Shown here: positions 8,487 to 17,015 of the stretch, piece after piece
How the letters are laid out: every line of letters starts with the position of its first letter
Numbering within the stretch: position 1 is the first letter of the stretch
Assembly: GCA_903872425.1 (NCBI GenBank)
Contig: CAIQKQ010000017.1
Coordinates: 1-35,309 of the forward strand
Reading direction: 5' to 3'
DNA: 35,309 nt
DNA from: an uncultured Opitutia bacterium
GTDB taxonomy: Bacteria; Verrucomicrobiota; Verrucomicrobiia; Opitutales; Opitutaceae
Made by a program: the position numbers and the translations under genes
Notes under the pieces: generated by a model
What the model was told of the DNA's origin: nothing
Seen by the model: the letters and a program-made list of their open reading frames with translations, nothing else
Database searches by the model: none

Positions 8487-10469
8487 TCACCCTTCCGCGC
8501 GTAGCTTCGCGTCGGACTCGATGAGAGACTTGATGCGGTCCAGTTCGGTTTTCACCTGTGCCTTCACGGTAGGCAGCGCAGCGGCGGCTGGCACAGGGGC
8601 ATGGGCGAAGACGTAGAACTTCATCTTTGGCTCAGTGCCTGAGCCGCGCGCGGCAAAGCTCCATCCGTTGGCAAGTGTCACGATATAGAAATCCTGGCGC
8701 GGGAGCTTCTCGCCATCGGCGTCGAAAATGTCCTGCCGGCCGAAATCTTGGAACTGCGTGACCGCGATGCCGCCGAATGCACTGGGCGGGGCAGCGCGGT
8801 AGGTGTCGAGAATGCGTTTGATTTTCGCCGCACCGGTGGCGCCCTCGTGGTAAATATTCAGCACGCCCTCGAGGAAATACCCGTGGCGCGCGTAGAGTTC
8901 GTCGAGGTATTCCGGTACGGTGAGCCCCCGTGCTTTCACTGCGGCGCAGAGTTCGGCAAACATCAGGCAGGCGGCATTGCCGTCCTTATCGCGCACAGCG
9001 TCGCTGGGTAGGTAGCCGTAGCTTTCTTCGTCGCCGAATGCGAAAAACGTGCTGTGCTTTTGGAGCAGTTGTGCGCGCTCGGCGGGTGGAGTGGCGTCGT
9101 AGTCGAAGCCAGCGCCGAGCGCGGCCCGCAACTTCCCCTCGTAGCCGCGAATTTTGGCGGCGATCCACTTGAAGCCTGTGAGGGTGTTGATCACTTTGAC
9201 CCCGTGGGCGCGAGCGATGGCGTCCTGCAACGGCGAAGTGACAAATGTTTTAATCACCGCCACATGCACCGAGCCGGCGGCAGGCACCACGCCGAGTTCC
9301 TTCAGTTTGCCAAGGCGGTAGTCAATGAGCAGCGCGCCGGTTTGATTACCCGTGAGCAGCACCATTTTACCAGCGCGGTTGCGGACAGCGACTCCCATGC
9401 GATCGGCGTCGGGGTCCGTGGCGAGCACGACATCGCAGCTCTCCTTCTCCGCGAGCGCGACGGCACGTGAGAGGGCCTCGGCGTTTTCAGGATTCGGCGA
9501 TTTCACTGTCGGGAAACGGCCATCGAAGGCGACCTGCTCCAGTACTTCGCGCACTTCGCAGCCGGCGTGCAGCAAGAGCGGTACGCTGGCAACGCCGCCG
9601 GTGCCGTGGATACTGGTGAACGCGACACGGAGTTTGGTGGCGCGGAAAACTTCCGGGGCCAGCGCGGCGGTAGCCGCCACGGCGAGATAGGCGTCATCGG
9701 CTGGGCGGCCGAGGGTGACCACGTGGGCGAGGTTTTTTTCCAGAAACGGCACGGTCGCACCGAGTGGCACGGCGTTGACGGCGGCGACAATACCCGTGTC
9801 GTGCGGCGGGACCACCTGCGCACCATCGTCGAAGTAGGCCTTAAAGCCATTGTCATGGGGCGGATTGTGACTCGCGGTGATGACGATGCCGCAGTGGGCC
9901 TTGAGCCAGCGGACGCTGAAGCTGAGCTGGGGTGTCGAGCGCGGGCCGTCGAAGATGAACGCCACGCCCCCGAGCCGGGTCCACGCCGAGGCGGCCAGCT
10001 CGCAAAAATGCCGAGAGAAATGCCGTACGTCGTGGGCGATGACGAGACGCGGCGCGACTGTGCGGCCGGAAGCGGCAAGATATTTTTGCGTGTAGTTAAA
10101 CAGTCCGATAACTGCGCGGAGCAGGGTGAAATCGTTGAGCACATTGCAGCCTGCGGCAGCGTGCGCGGGCGCACCGGCCGTCAGCGCGCCGAAGCCGTCG
10201 AGTGCGCCTTGCGGCTCGGGCGGGCCGCGCTCGGCCGAGGTAACGACGACGCCAATGGTACGACCGCGCATGCCGCCGGTGCCGAACTCGAGGTAACGGA
10301 AAAACCGGTCGTTCAATTCACCCCATTCGCCCTGCGCGACCAACTCGTCCACGCTCGCGCCAGCCCATGCAGGCAGGCCGGCGGCAAGCCAGGCGGAAAG
10401 GTTTTCGAGGGTGGCGGGCAGAAGTTTGCCAGCTTGCGCGGCAGCTTGAAGTTGGGCGGCGGTGGACAT
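8487..10469 (-). CDS. phosphohexomutase (phosphoglucomutase/phosphomannomutase)
   Basis: Alpha-D-phosphohexomutase of the PgcA-like long class, interconverting hexose 1- and 6-phosphates. The 660-residue product shows GTGGMRGRTIGVV near the N-terminus, the phosphoserine loop VITASHNPPHDNGFKAY (Ser about 200), the metal-binding DPDADRMGVAV (about 352-362), the sugar-binding FGDEESYGYLPSD, and the phosphate-binding GSGTEPKMKFYV at the C-terminus. The ATG at 10469 (MSTAAQLQ) is chosen because the in-frame sequence upstream lies inside the preceding gene and is basic and repetitive. It starts 13 bases after the stop of the UDP-sugar pyrophosphorylase, so the two probably feed UDP-sugar synthesis together. 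Confidence 0.94.
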   Translation of the reverse strand: MSTAAQLQAAAQAGKLLPATLENLSAWLAAGLPAWAGASVDELVAQGEWGELNDRFFRYLEFGTGGMRGRTIGVVVTSAERGPPEPQGALDGFGALTAGAPAHAAAGCNVLNDFTLLRAVIGLFNYTQKYLAASGRTVAPRLVIAHDVRHFSRHFCELAASAWTRLGGVAFIFDGPRSTPQLSFSVRWLKAHCGIVITASHNPPHDNGFKAYFDDGAQVVPPHDTGIVAAVNAVPLGATVPFLEKNLAHVVTLGRPADDAYLAVAATAALAPEVFRATKLRVAFTSIHGTGGVASVPLLLHAGCEVREVLEQVAFDGRFPTVKSPNPENAEALSRAVALAEKESCDVVLATDPDADRMGVAVRNRAGKMVLLTGNQTGALLIDYRLGKLKELGVVPAAGSVHVAVIKTFVTSPLQDAIARAHGVKVINTLTGFKWIAAKIRGYEGKLRAALGAGFDYDATPPAERAQLLQKHSTFFAFGDEESYGYLPSDAVRDKDGNAACLMFAELCAAVKARGLTVPEYLDELYARHGYFLEGVLNIYHEGATGAAKIKRILDTYRAAPPSAFGGIAVTQFQDFGRQDIFDADGEKLPRQDFYIVTLANGWSFAARGSGTEPKMKFYVFAHAPVPAAAALPTVKAQVKTELDRIKSLIESDAKLRAEG

Positions 10470-10482
10470 ACGAGACGGTAAT

Positions 10483-11934
10483 TCAGCCGAGATAGAGGCC
10501 GGGTTCAATCTTGGGCTTGGGCGAAAGTTTCTCCCAGGCCGCGGCGAAGGTTTCTTGGTCCGTCGCAAAGAGTGGTGAGATTTCGAGGTCGAAAGGCGGC
10601 AGACCGGTGGCATCGGTCGCGATCGCCACGCCGGCTGCGCGTAGCCAGCGGGCAAATTGGCGAAGCTGGTCGGCCCGGCAGGTGGCGGGCGAGTCGGGGC
10701 CAGCGGCGTTTTTGACGGGAGAGAAATCGTCGGCTCGGCTGGTTTCGATTACGATGGGATTTTGGGCGAACGGCAGCGCATCGAACACAAACTGCTCGAA
10801 CTTCACACCGTTGGGTTTGGTTGGTTTCACAGGATTGCCGGCGGAATCAAGGCAAACGATTTGTTTATCGGCACGGTGGAACGGCAGCGCGATGTTGCCC
10901 CCCCGCGCCATCCGGCGCACGAACTCGCGGTCGAGTAAATGGATCGCGATGCTACCCGCGCGGAAACGGAGCGAGCCGTCGGGATTTTTCTCCGGCAGCT
11001 TGGGTTGCATCGCTGGCTCGGAGTATTCGATGACGACGGTCCGGCCGCCAAGCACACAGAAGTGGCCGACCTTTTCTTCCGGCCCAGATTTCACCACCAT
11101 CTTGCTTGAGAGCGCGGAGCCGCGCAGGAGATGCCAGCCGATGAACTCAGCGTCGAGGCAGCGCACGAGCGGATTGTCTACTTGGAAATAGCTGATCGTG
11201 TCCGCGCCGTCCGCCGCCATGCGGTCGAGCGCGCCGCTGCGCTCGAGCGCGCGCAGCGCGCCGCCGTGGCCATCCGGCGAAAGTGCGATGGCGTCGGGCG
11301 CTTCGAGCAGGATTTTCCCGTCAAGGCCAACGGCCGGCATCCGTCCTTGTCGGAAGCAGTGTACCCGCTCCGGATTGAGGCCGAAAAAATTATGCGTGGC
11401 GAAAAAAGTTTCCGTGGCCTCGTGGTTCGCGTGGCTCGTCATAATAAACCAGCGCGGCGTGCGGCCGAAGCGCCGGCCGGCTGCGAGGATTTTTTCGGCG
11501 AAGACTTGAAACAGTGTTTTGCGCTGCACTGGCGTGACGGGAAACGTGCCCTTCGGTCCGTCGTAGCCAAGACGCGTGCCTTGTCCGCCGGCAACGGTGA
11601 ACGCCGCCACGCGCCCGTCGCGCAGCGCGGTCTCGCCGGCGGCGCGGGCCGCAGCCCACGCGGTGGGGTCCCCACCGTTTTCTGGCCGTGGTTCATAGGG
11701 CGCGGGCGCCAGGCCGAGGAGATCGGTGCCGGTGTTCGCGCCGGGTGTGAGGAGTGTAGCGGTGAGCCGGGCGATCTCAGCGAGGTCAATTTCAGCTGCC
11801 TGCGCGAGCAGCCGATCCCGGCTGTCGGGATCGAGCCGGTCGAAAAACGCGAAGACCTGTCCCTGCCCGGCACGGTTGAAGGTTGCGATGAGCGGATGAG
11901 AGGCTGCGGGCGAATTTGGCTGGCAGGTGGCCAT
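10483..11934 (-). CDS. UTP-hexose-1-phosphate uridylyltransferase (UDPGP/AGX type)
   Basis: A nucleotidyltransferase of the eukaryote-like UDPGP family, making UDP-glucose or UDP-N-acetylhexosamine from UTP and sugar 1-phosphate. The 483-residue product has VAGGQGTRLGYDGPKGTFPV (about 114-133), the nucleotide-binding signature. It also has APDAIALSPDGHGGALRAL (about 212-230), similar to the APDGNGG element of UDP-GlcNAc pyrophosphorylases, ISYFQVDNPLVR with the catalytic aspartate, and VGHFCVLGGRTVVIEYSE. The ATG at 11934 is preferred over the in-frame start at 12024. The motif favours an AGX-like N-acetylhexosamine enzyme, but the adjacent phosphoglucomutase-like gene keeps UDP-glucose possible. 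Confidence 0.88.
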   Translation of the reverse strand: MATCQPNSPAASHPLIATFNRAGQGQVFAFFDRLDPDSRDRLLAQAAEIDLAEIARLTATLLTPGANTGTDLLGLAPAPYEPRPENGGDPTAWAAARAAGETALRDGRVAAFTVAGGQGTRLGYDGPKGTFPVTPVQRKTLFQVFAEKILAAGRRFGRTPRWFIMTSHANHEATETFFATHNFFGLNPERVHCFRQGRMPAVGLDGKILLEAPDAIALSPDGHGGALRALERSGALDRMAADGADTISYFQVDNPLVRCLDAEFIGWHLLRGSALSSKMVVKSGPEEKVGHFCVLGGRTVVIEYSEPAMQPKLPEKNPDGSLRFRAGSIAIHLLDREFVRRMARGGNIALPFHRADKQIVCLDSAGNPVKPTKPNGVKFEQFVFDALPFAQNPIVIETSRADDFSPVKNAAGPDSPATCRADQLRQFARWLRAAGVAIATDATGLPPFDLEISPLFATDQETFAAAWEKLSPKPKIEPGLYLG

Positions 11935-12051
11935 ATGGAAAGGGCCCGAGCGTGGGGGAGTGCCGCGGCGCGGCAATGAAGTTTTTGCCGTATCGAACCA
12001 CCATACAGGCGTGAAATGCCCCAATGTGGCAGGCGCGGGTGCAATTCCCCG

Positions 12052-12339
12052 TTACGGCCCGTCCTCGAATTTGAAGACGAGCTCGCCCGGCTTAGCGTAG
12101 CCGAGGCGCTGACGGATCTTAAGTGTGACGTAAGCCGGGTCGGACCGGAGTCGCTCGAGCTCGGCCTGCTGCTTGGCTAACCGGGCCTCAGTCTCGGTGA
12201 GCCTTAGGCGAACCTGTGCCTCCGCCTTGGCGAGCTGACGATATTCTTGCCGCGCTTGCCAAAAATAGACCCCGGCGGCGGCCACACCGCCCGAGAGGAG
12301 CAGGAGGCAAAGCACGAGAAAAATCCGGCGGGGGATCAT
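12052..12339 (-). CDS. ftsB: FtsB/DivIC-type septum formation initiator
   Basis: A 95-residue single-pass membrane protein. After MIPRR comes a transmembrane helix (IFLVLCLLLLSGGVAAAGVYFW), then a heptad-rich coiled coil (residues about 30-70, EAQVRLRLTETEARLAKQQ), and a C-terminal segment reading LKIRQRLGYAKPGELVFKF. That tail is the hallmark of FtsB/DivIC, which bridges the FtsQ and FtsL division proteins in the periplasm. The ATG at 12339 is chosen over upstream in-frame starts. It is divergent from the ExeA-like gene and may start the transcript leading to the UDP-sugar genes. Confidence 0.82.
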   Translation of the reverse strand: MIPRRIFLVLCLLLLSGGVAAAGVYFWQARQEYRQLAKAEAQVRLRLTETEARLAKQQAELERLRSDPAYVTLKIRQRLGYAKPGELVFKFEDGP

Positions 12340-12448
12340 GGGTGCGGCAGACTGCGAGCCAGCAAGGCGGGGAGATTTTTCCTTGGCAACAATTTTTGTA
12401 CTCGGTTTTTGGCGTGCGTTGCTGCCACCGTGGCGCCAGAATCGGGCC

Positions 12449-13264
12449 ATGTATCAGAGTTTTTACGGGCTGCGCGAGCTGCCGTTCAACATCACGCCCG
12501 ACCCGAAGTTTCTCTACCTCAGCCCCACGCACCAAGAGGCGCTGCAACATCTGAAATATGGTGTCAGCGAGCGTAAGGGCTTCATCGTGTTAGTCGGAGA
12601 GGTCGGTTGCGGCAAGACCACGCTCTGTCGGCGTTTTCTCAACGAGCTCGACCCCGACCGCTACGATACCGCGCTCATCCTCAACCCGCGGGTCACCGAG
12701 ACGCAGATGCTTAAAGCCATCCTCACTGAGCTGGGCGAGACGAAACTCGCCCGTAGCCAGCACGACCTCGTGGCGCAAATGAACCGGGTACTCCTAGAGC
12801 GCATTGAACGCGGCCGCGACATTGTGCTTATTATTGACGAGGCGCAGAACCTAAAATTCGAGGTGCTCGAACAAATCCGACTGCTCTCCAACTTGGAGAC
12901 TGACCAGCAAAAACTGCTTCAGACTGTGCTCATCGGGCAGCCCGAGCTAAAGGACGTGCTCGCGCGCGAGGAGCTGCGCCAACTCCGCCAGCGCATTCTC
13001 GTCCACTGCGAGCTGTGTCCGCTCACCCTTGGCGACGTCACCCATTACGTCCATCACCGCCTTACGCTCGCGGGCAGCGCGGGCCGGCCGGAGTTCACGC
13101 GCTGGGCGCTGCGCACGATCCACAAGCACAGCCGGGGAATTCCACGCGTCATCAATAACCTTTGCGACAAGGCGATCCTCGCCGCCTTTATCCGCGAGTC
13201 CGACGAGGTTAACTACTGGGACGCACGCCGCGCCATCAAGGAAATGAAAACCCTGGTCGAGTGA
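12449..13264 (+). CDS. ExeA/GspA-like AAA ATPase
   Basis: A 271-residue AAA+ ATPase beginning MYQSFYGLRELPFNITPDP, the standard N-terminus of ExeA/GspA proteins. The Walker A is GEVGCGKTT (about 50-58) and the Walker B is IVLIIDEAQN (about 125-134). IGQPELKDVL and RQRILVHCELCPL follow as sensor and arginine-finger regions. In type II secretion, ExeA partners ExeB to help place the secretin through peptidoglycan. This version stops after the ATPase module and lacks the usual transmembrane helix and peptidoglycan-binding domain. It sits 24 bases before a GspB-like gene, which supports a shared task. Confidence 0.88.
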   Translation: MYQSFYGLRELPFNITPDPKFLYLSPTHQEALQHLKYGVSERKGFIVLVGEVGCGKTTLCRRFLNELDPDRYDTALILNPRVTETQMLKAILTELGETKLARSQHDLVAQMNRVLLERIERGRDIVLIIDEAQNLKFEVLEQIRLLSNLETDQQKLLQTVLIGQPELKDVLAREELRQLRQRILVHCELCPLTLGDVTHYVHHRLTLAGSAGRPEFTRWALRTIHKHSRGIPRVINNLCDKAILAAFIRESDEVNYWDARRAIKEMKTLVE

Positions 13265-13288
13265 CCCGCCCACCTTTCGCCTGCCGCT

Positions 13289-14080
13289 ATGAGTCTCATC
13301 AACGAAGCCCTCAAAAAAGCCCAGCGCCAGCGCAACGAGCCCACGCCCTTCGCCGGCGCAGGTGCGGCGAGGCCCGTCGCGCCGTCTCGCCCAGTGCTAC
13401 CTCTGACGCTACTGATCGTTATCGGCAGCGGTTTGCTCGCTATCGGCGGGATGCTGGTCGTGTTTCTTTGGCCAGAAAAAGCACCGCAGGCCACGCGGTC
13501 GGCACCGGTGGTGGCCGCGGTTCCGCCGGCGACGTCTGTCGGGCCCGCGATGGGCGCGAAACCTGTCGGGTCGTTGCCAGCCACCACGACCGTTTCTTCG
13601 GCGGGGCCAACGGTTACATTTCCTGCACCCGCCGGCGCCACAACCGCATCACCGGCCGTCATCACGCCCGCTCCAGCCCCGGCCGTCGCGAGTGTCACGT
13701 CCGTGCCAGTTTCACCCATCAAGTCCACCACCGGCAATGTCGCAGCCACGCCCAGCCCGCCGGCCACCGCCAATTTGGCCGCGCCCGTTGTGACAGCTAC
13801 AACGGCTAGTTCGGTCGCCCAGCCAGTGCTTGTGGCCGTACCAACGCCCGATACACTGGCTAAGCCTCGGGCTGATCCGCGGGTGAATGCGTTTCTCGAC
13901 GCCTTGCGGGTTCCCGGCATACTCGCTTCCGCCAGCGCCCCACGGGTGCTACTGAACAATCAAGTCTTTAAGCCCGGCGACATTGTTGATCGCACGCTCA
14001 ACCTCCGGCTCACCCAAATCACTGCGCACACCCTCACGTTCACTGATGCCAGTGGCTTTGAATATGAGAAAAATTTTTAG
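13289..14080 (+). CDS. GspB-like general secretion pathway protein
   Basis: A 263-residue inner-membrane protein. It opens MSLINEALKKAQRQR, the characteristic start of GspB/ExeB-like proteins, followed by one transmembrane helix (about 36-60) and a long Ala/Pro/Thr/Val-rich periplasmic linker (about 65-195). The compact C-terminal domain (VNAFLDALRVPGI to TFTDASGFEYEKNF) contains a KPGDIVDRTLNL segment like the GspB core. Gene order with the ExeA-like ATPase upstream strengthens the call. No other type II secretion gene lies in the window. Confidence 0.8.
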   Translation: MSLINEALKKAQRQRNEPTPFAGAGAARPVAPSRPVLPLTLLIVIGSGLLAIGGMLVVFLWPEKAPQATRSAPVVAAVPPATSVGPAMGAKPVGSLPATTTVSSAGPTVTFPAPAGATTASPAVITPAPAPAVASVTSVPVSPIKSTTGNVAATPSPPATANLAAPVVTATTASSVAQPVLVAVPTPDTLAKPRADPRVNAFLDALRVPGILASASAPRVLLNNQVFKPGDIVDRTLNLRLTQITAHTLTFTDASGFEYEKNF

Positions 14081-14100
14081 CTAAGGGTGCGCCGATCTAC

Positions 14101-14117
14101 AGGTGGGGCACCCACCT
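14101..14117. terminator. hairpin between convergent genes, possible bidirectional terminator
   Basis: AGGTGGG (14101-14107) and CCCACCT (14111-14117) form a perfect 7-bp stem around a 3-base GCA loop. It lies in the 44-base gap between the convergent GspB-like and ATP-grasp-like genes. There is no following T-run, so intrinsic termination is uncertain. Confidence 0.4.
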
Positions 14118-14124
14118 TCCGCGT

Positions 14125-15600
14125 TCAATTCGTGGGGAAGCTCGTTATACGGCAAGGCAGCAGCGCGGCGTCGGACATGCCGTGGATGATTTTTTTGTCG
14201 GGCGGGCAGAAGGTTGCCAGCGCGCCACTGAGCTGCGCACGGCCGTTGAGGATAAAATAGTAGGGACACAGGCGAAGGCGGCCGTCGGTCTCAATGACGG
14301 GCGTCGTTTCAGTGGTTGATCTCGTCGGGTTGTGGTAGAGGCGATGGCGGACCCGGCGGGGTTTCTTGTATTCCTGCAGGAGGTAAAGGTTCGCGGGAGC
14401 AAGAGCGACGGCATGCTCGACGGCGGCCGACCATTCCTCGCGTGAGCAATCGCTGCCGAGCACCACGCTCCGTGCGCCCCACGCGGTCTCGTGGTAACCG
14501 GATATCTTGATGATGAGGTCGCGCTCTTTTTGTGATGCGGTGGCAAGATCGCGCCAGTCGCTGAGCGCACGCCCGGCGGCGCGTGGACCGTCGAGAACGG
14601 CACCGGGCGGGAGCGGTGCGGGGTCAATCACCCACGAGGGCGGAATAAGCGCGCGGAGAGTATTCCGCGCGGATGCGGAAAGAGTCTCGGCCCAGAAATC
14701 CGGCAGCAAATGGTGGTGGAAGAGCGCAAAGGCGAGTTTCTCCTCCTGAAACGTTCGTAGCGGCGGTGCGAGCGCGACCTCACCGGACGCCCACGCTTCG
14801 AAGAAAAATTTTTCGGTGCGGATATTAGCGAGGTCAAAGAGTTCGAAGAAGCGATAGATAATGTCCACGCGCTCGGGGTTGCCCTCGACGTCGAAGTACA
14901 GTCCGCTACCGAGTGGGAATAGGTCTTCGGGGCGCAGGCAGAAGACACGTTTCCCGAGGAGCTGAAGCTGGCGCGCGAGCCAATGCATCTCAGGGCGGTA
15001 GGTGGCGGCCTCGTCCGAAACGACGAGGGCAATAAGAGGGGTGCGGAGGGTGGGGCGGAGGGCGGCGAGAGAGGCGTAGAAGCCGCGTATCATGGCGTCG
15101 TCGGCGCCAAGGATACCGCCGCTGATGGCGGCAGGGTCTTGTGGTTTAAGTTGTGGGGTTTTGGTTTGCTCCTCGGAGTAGAGTCGGTTTAGGAAGGCCG
15201 TGAGCCCGATGCCCCCAGGAACGCTATCGAGCTCTGTCATGACAAAACCGTCATCGGTCAGTAGGAGGTCGGGACGCAGGACCGGCGGAAATGCACCGCG
15301 GTTGCGCGGGTCGCGAGCATGGGCGATGAGGGCGGTAGGTTTGCCCCGATCAAGGTAGTCGGCGACCCATGGGGTGAGGAGTGGCTTGTTGCGGAGAAGA
15401 TTTTTCCCCGCCGCTGAACGAAGGTAGAGTGTTTCCAGCGCTTGATGGAACTCAAGGCACGCCGCACCGATGGCCTCAAGTTGTGTGACTTGCGTGGGCG
15501 TGAGCGGCCACGCCTCGGGTGAGAGTTGCCACGACTTATCCTCGAACAGCGGCTGGCCCGCCAGCGCGGCGCGAATGGTTTCGTGAGCGAGATCGGGCAT
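14125..15600 (-). CDS. ATP-grasp-like protein of unknown function
   Basis: A 491-residue soluble protein I cannot name. The middle and end resemble a diverged ATP-grasp domain: LIIKISGYHETAWGARSVVL (lysine plus glycine/alanine loop), LYLLQEYKKPRRV (adenine-hinge-like), and LRLCPYYFILNGRAQLSGA (metal-site strand). The N-terminal half has VMTELDSVPGGIGLTAFLN, reminiscent of substrate-binding parts of peptide or amine ligases such as glutathionylspermidine-synthase-like proteins. ATP-grasp enzymes join a carboxylate to an amine or thiol through an acyl phosphate. Here the substrate is unknown and the family assignment is inference from motifs. It lies about 80 bases downstream of prfB on the same strand. 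Confidence 0.6.
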   Translation of the reverse strand: MPDLAHETIRAALAGQPLFEDKSWQLSPEAWPLTPTQVTQLEAIGAACLEFHQALETLYLRSAAGKNLLRNKPLLTPWVADYLDRGKPTALIAHARDPRNRGAFPPVLRPDLLLTDDGFVMTELDSVPGGIGLTAFLNRLYSEEQTKTPQLKPQDPAAISGGILGADDAMIRGFYASLAALRPTLRTPLIALVVSDEAATYRPEMHWLARQLQLLGKRVFCLRPEDLFPLGSGLYFDVEGNPERVDIIYRFFELFDLANIRTEKFFFEAWASGEVALAPPLRTFQEEKLAFALFHHHLLPDFWAETLSASARNTLRALIPPSWVIDPAPLPPGAVLDGPRAAGRALSDWRDLATASQKERDLIIKISGYHETAWGARSVVLGSDCSREEWSAAVEHAVALAPANLYLLQEYKKPRRVRHRLYHNPTRSTTETTPVIETDGRLRLCPYYFILNGRAQLSGALATFCPPDKKIIHGMSDAALLPCRITSFPTN

Positions 15601-15681
15601 GGGAGCAACAGGAAGCCATGAAGGCAGGAAAGAAAAGCAACTGGCGAAAAGTTTACAGGTGTTTTGGTTGCCGATTTAAAA

Positions 15682-16825
15682 TCATTCCTCCATCTGGATG
15701 TCTTTGTTGCGGTGGCGTGGACAGCCGGCACGGAGCCAAGCGTTGATGAAGCGGTCGAGGTCGCCGTCGAGCACGCCTTGGGTATCGCTCGTGCTAATAC
15801 CGGTGCGAAGGTCTTTAACCATCTGGTAGGGCTGCAATACATAGCTGCGAATTTGCGCCCCCCAGCCGATCTCGCCCTTCTCACCGTAGAATTTGTCCAT
15901 CTCGGCGCGCGTCTCGTCCTGACGTTTCTCGTAGAGGCGGGCCTTGAGTACGCTCATGGCGGCAGCCTTATTCTTAAGCTGGGAGCGCTCGTTTTGGCAG
16001 ACGACGACGATGCCAGTCGGCAAGTGGGTCATGCGGACGGCGGAGTCGGTGGTATTGACACCTTGGCCGCCTTTGCCGGAAGAGCGATACACGTCCACCT
16101 TAAGCTCGTCTTCGGGAATTTCAATTTTCACATCCTCGGTGATCTCGGCGATCACGTCCACAGCGCAAAACGAGGTGTGGCGGCGCTTGTTCGAGTCGAA
16201 CGGACTGATGCGTACCAGGCGGTGGACACCGCGTTCGGCCTTGGCGTAACCGTAGGCGTTCTCACCCTTGATAAGGATGGTGGCTTTGCTGATACCGGCG
16301 GTGTCGCCGGGCTGCACATCCTGTAGCTCGGTGGTGAAGCCGCGCCGTTCGGCCCAGCGCGAATACATCCGGAACATCATGTCGGCCCAGTCGTTGGACT
16401 CGGTGCCGCCCGCGCCGGCCTGGAGGGAGAAGATAGCGTTGTTGCGGTCGAATGGGCCGGTGAGAAACGAGGCGATCTCCAACGCGTCCAACTCGACGAT
16501 CATGGCGGCAGCCGTTGTGGCAAGCTCCAGTTCGTAGCTTTCGCGCTCAGTCGGCGAGGCGGCCTCGATCAGCTCGACCATTACCCCGAGGTCATCTGCT
16601 CTTTTTTGAAACGCGACGACGGGGAGGACGGCGCGCTTCAGCGCGTTAAGCTTTGCAATGTGCTTTTGCGCGCGCTCGTTGTTGTCCCAGAAATTTGGTG
16701 CGCCCATCTCGGCGTCCATCGCCTCAATCTCTCGCTGCTTTTGGTCGCAGTCAAAGAAACCTCCATAGGTGGCCGGCGCGTTTCTTGATGCTTTCGATGT
16801 GGGAAAAAGTTTCGGGAGGAATCAT
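15682..16825 (-). CDS. prfB: peptide chain release factor 2, programmed +1 frameshift
   Basis: RF2 recognises UGA and UAA stop codons and releases the nascent chain. The gene is two joined parts: 24 codons from the ATG at 16825 to the CTT at 16756-16754, then a skip of one base (16753) into the frame that runs from GAC (16752-16750) to the stop at 15682. The joined product is 380 residues. It carries the anticodon-like SPF tripeptide in [16 protein letters not shown] (about 207-209) and the catalytic GGQ in [17 protein letters not shown] (about 252-254), at nearly the E. coli positions. Starting at the next in-frame ATG (16719) would drop 35 residues and miss the regulated start. Confidence 0.97.
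16750..16764 (-). promoter_or_regulatory. RF2 autoregulatory frameshift site
   Basis: On the minus strand the order is GGAGG (16764-16760), TTT, the slippery CTT (16756-16754), the in-frame stop TGA (16753-16751), then C (16750). The Shine-Dalgarno-like element lies three bases before CTT-TGA-C, the same architecture as the E. coli site, where low RF2 slows termination at UGA and lets the ribosome slip +1. The sequence shows all required elements; the regulation itself is established for the family. Confidence 0.95.
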
Positions 16826-17015
16826 GTTAGAATGGATGAAGGGTGCAGCGAGACAGCCGAGGGTGAAGGATTCAACGACCAACTTTGCGGTCGATGCTTA
16901 GTTGGAGGCGTGGTTGAACTTGGCGTTCAGGAAATGAAGCAAGTTCAGAAACAGAGCGAGTCGGAACCTAAGTTCCTGATTGACCAATGCTTTGCTGGTT
17001 TCGCTGGCGGAGAGA

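Noticed and set aside
13213-13959. Ala/Val/Thr-rich minus-strand frame opposite the GspB-like gene
   Set aside because: Its composition reflects the reverse of a Pro/Ala/Thr linker; the opposite frame has the family start MSLINEALKKAQ.
16826-17015. Open minus-strand stretch between tatC and prfB reading NQELRFRLALFLNLLHFL
   Set aside because: No start codon in a sensible place and no family match; it may be chance, though a degraded gene cannot be excluded.
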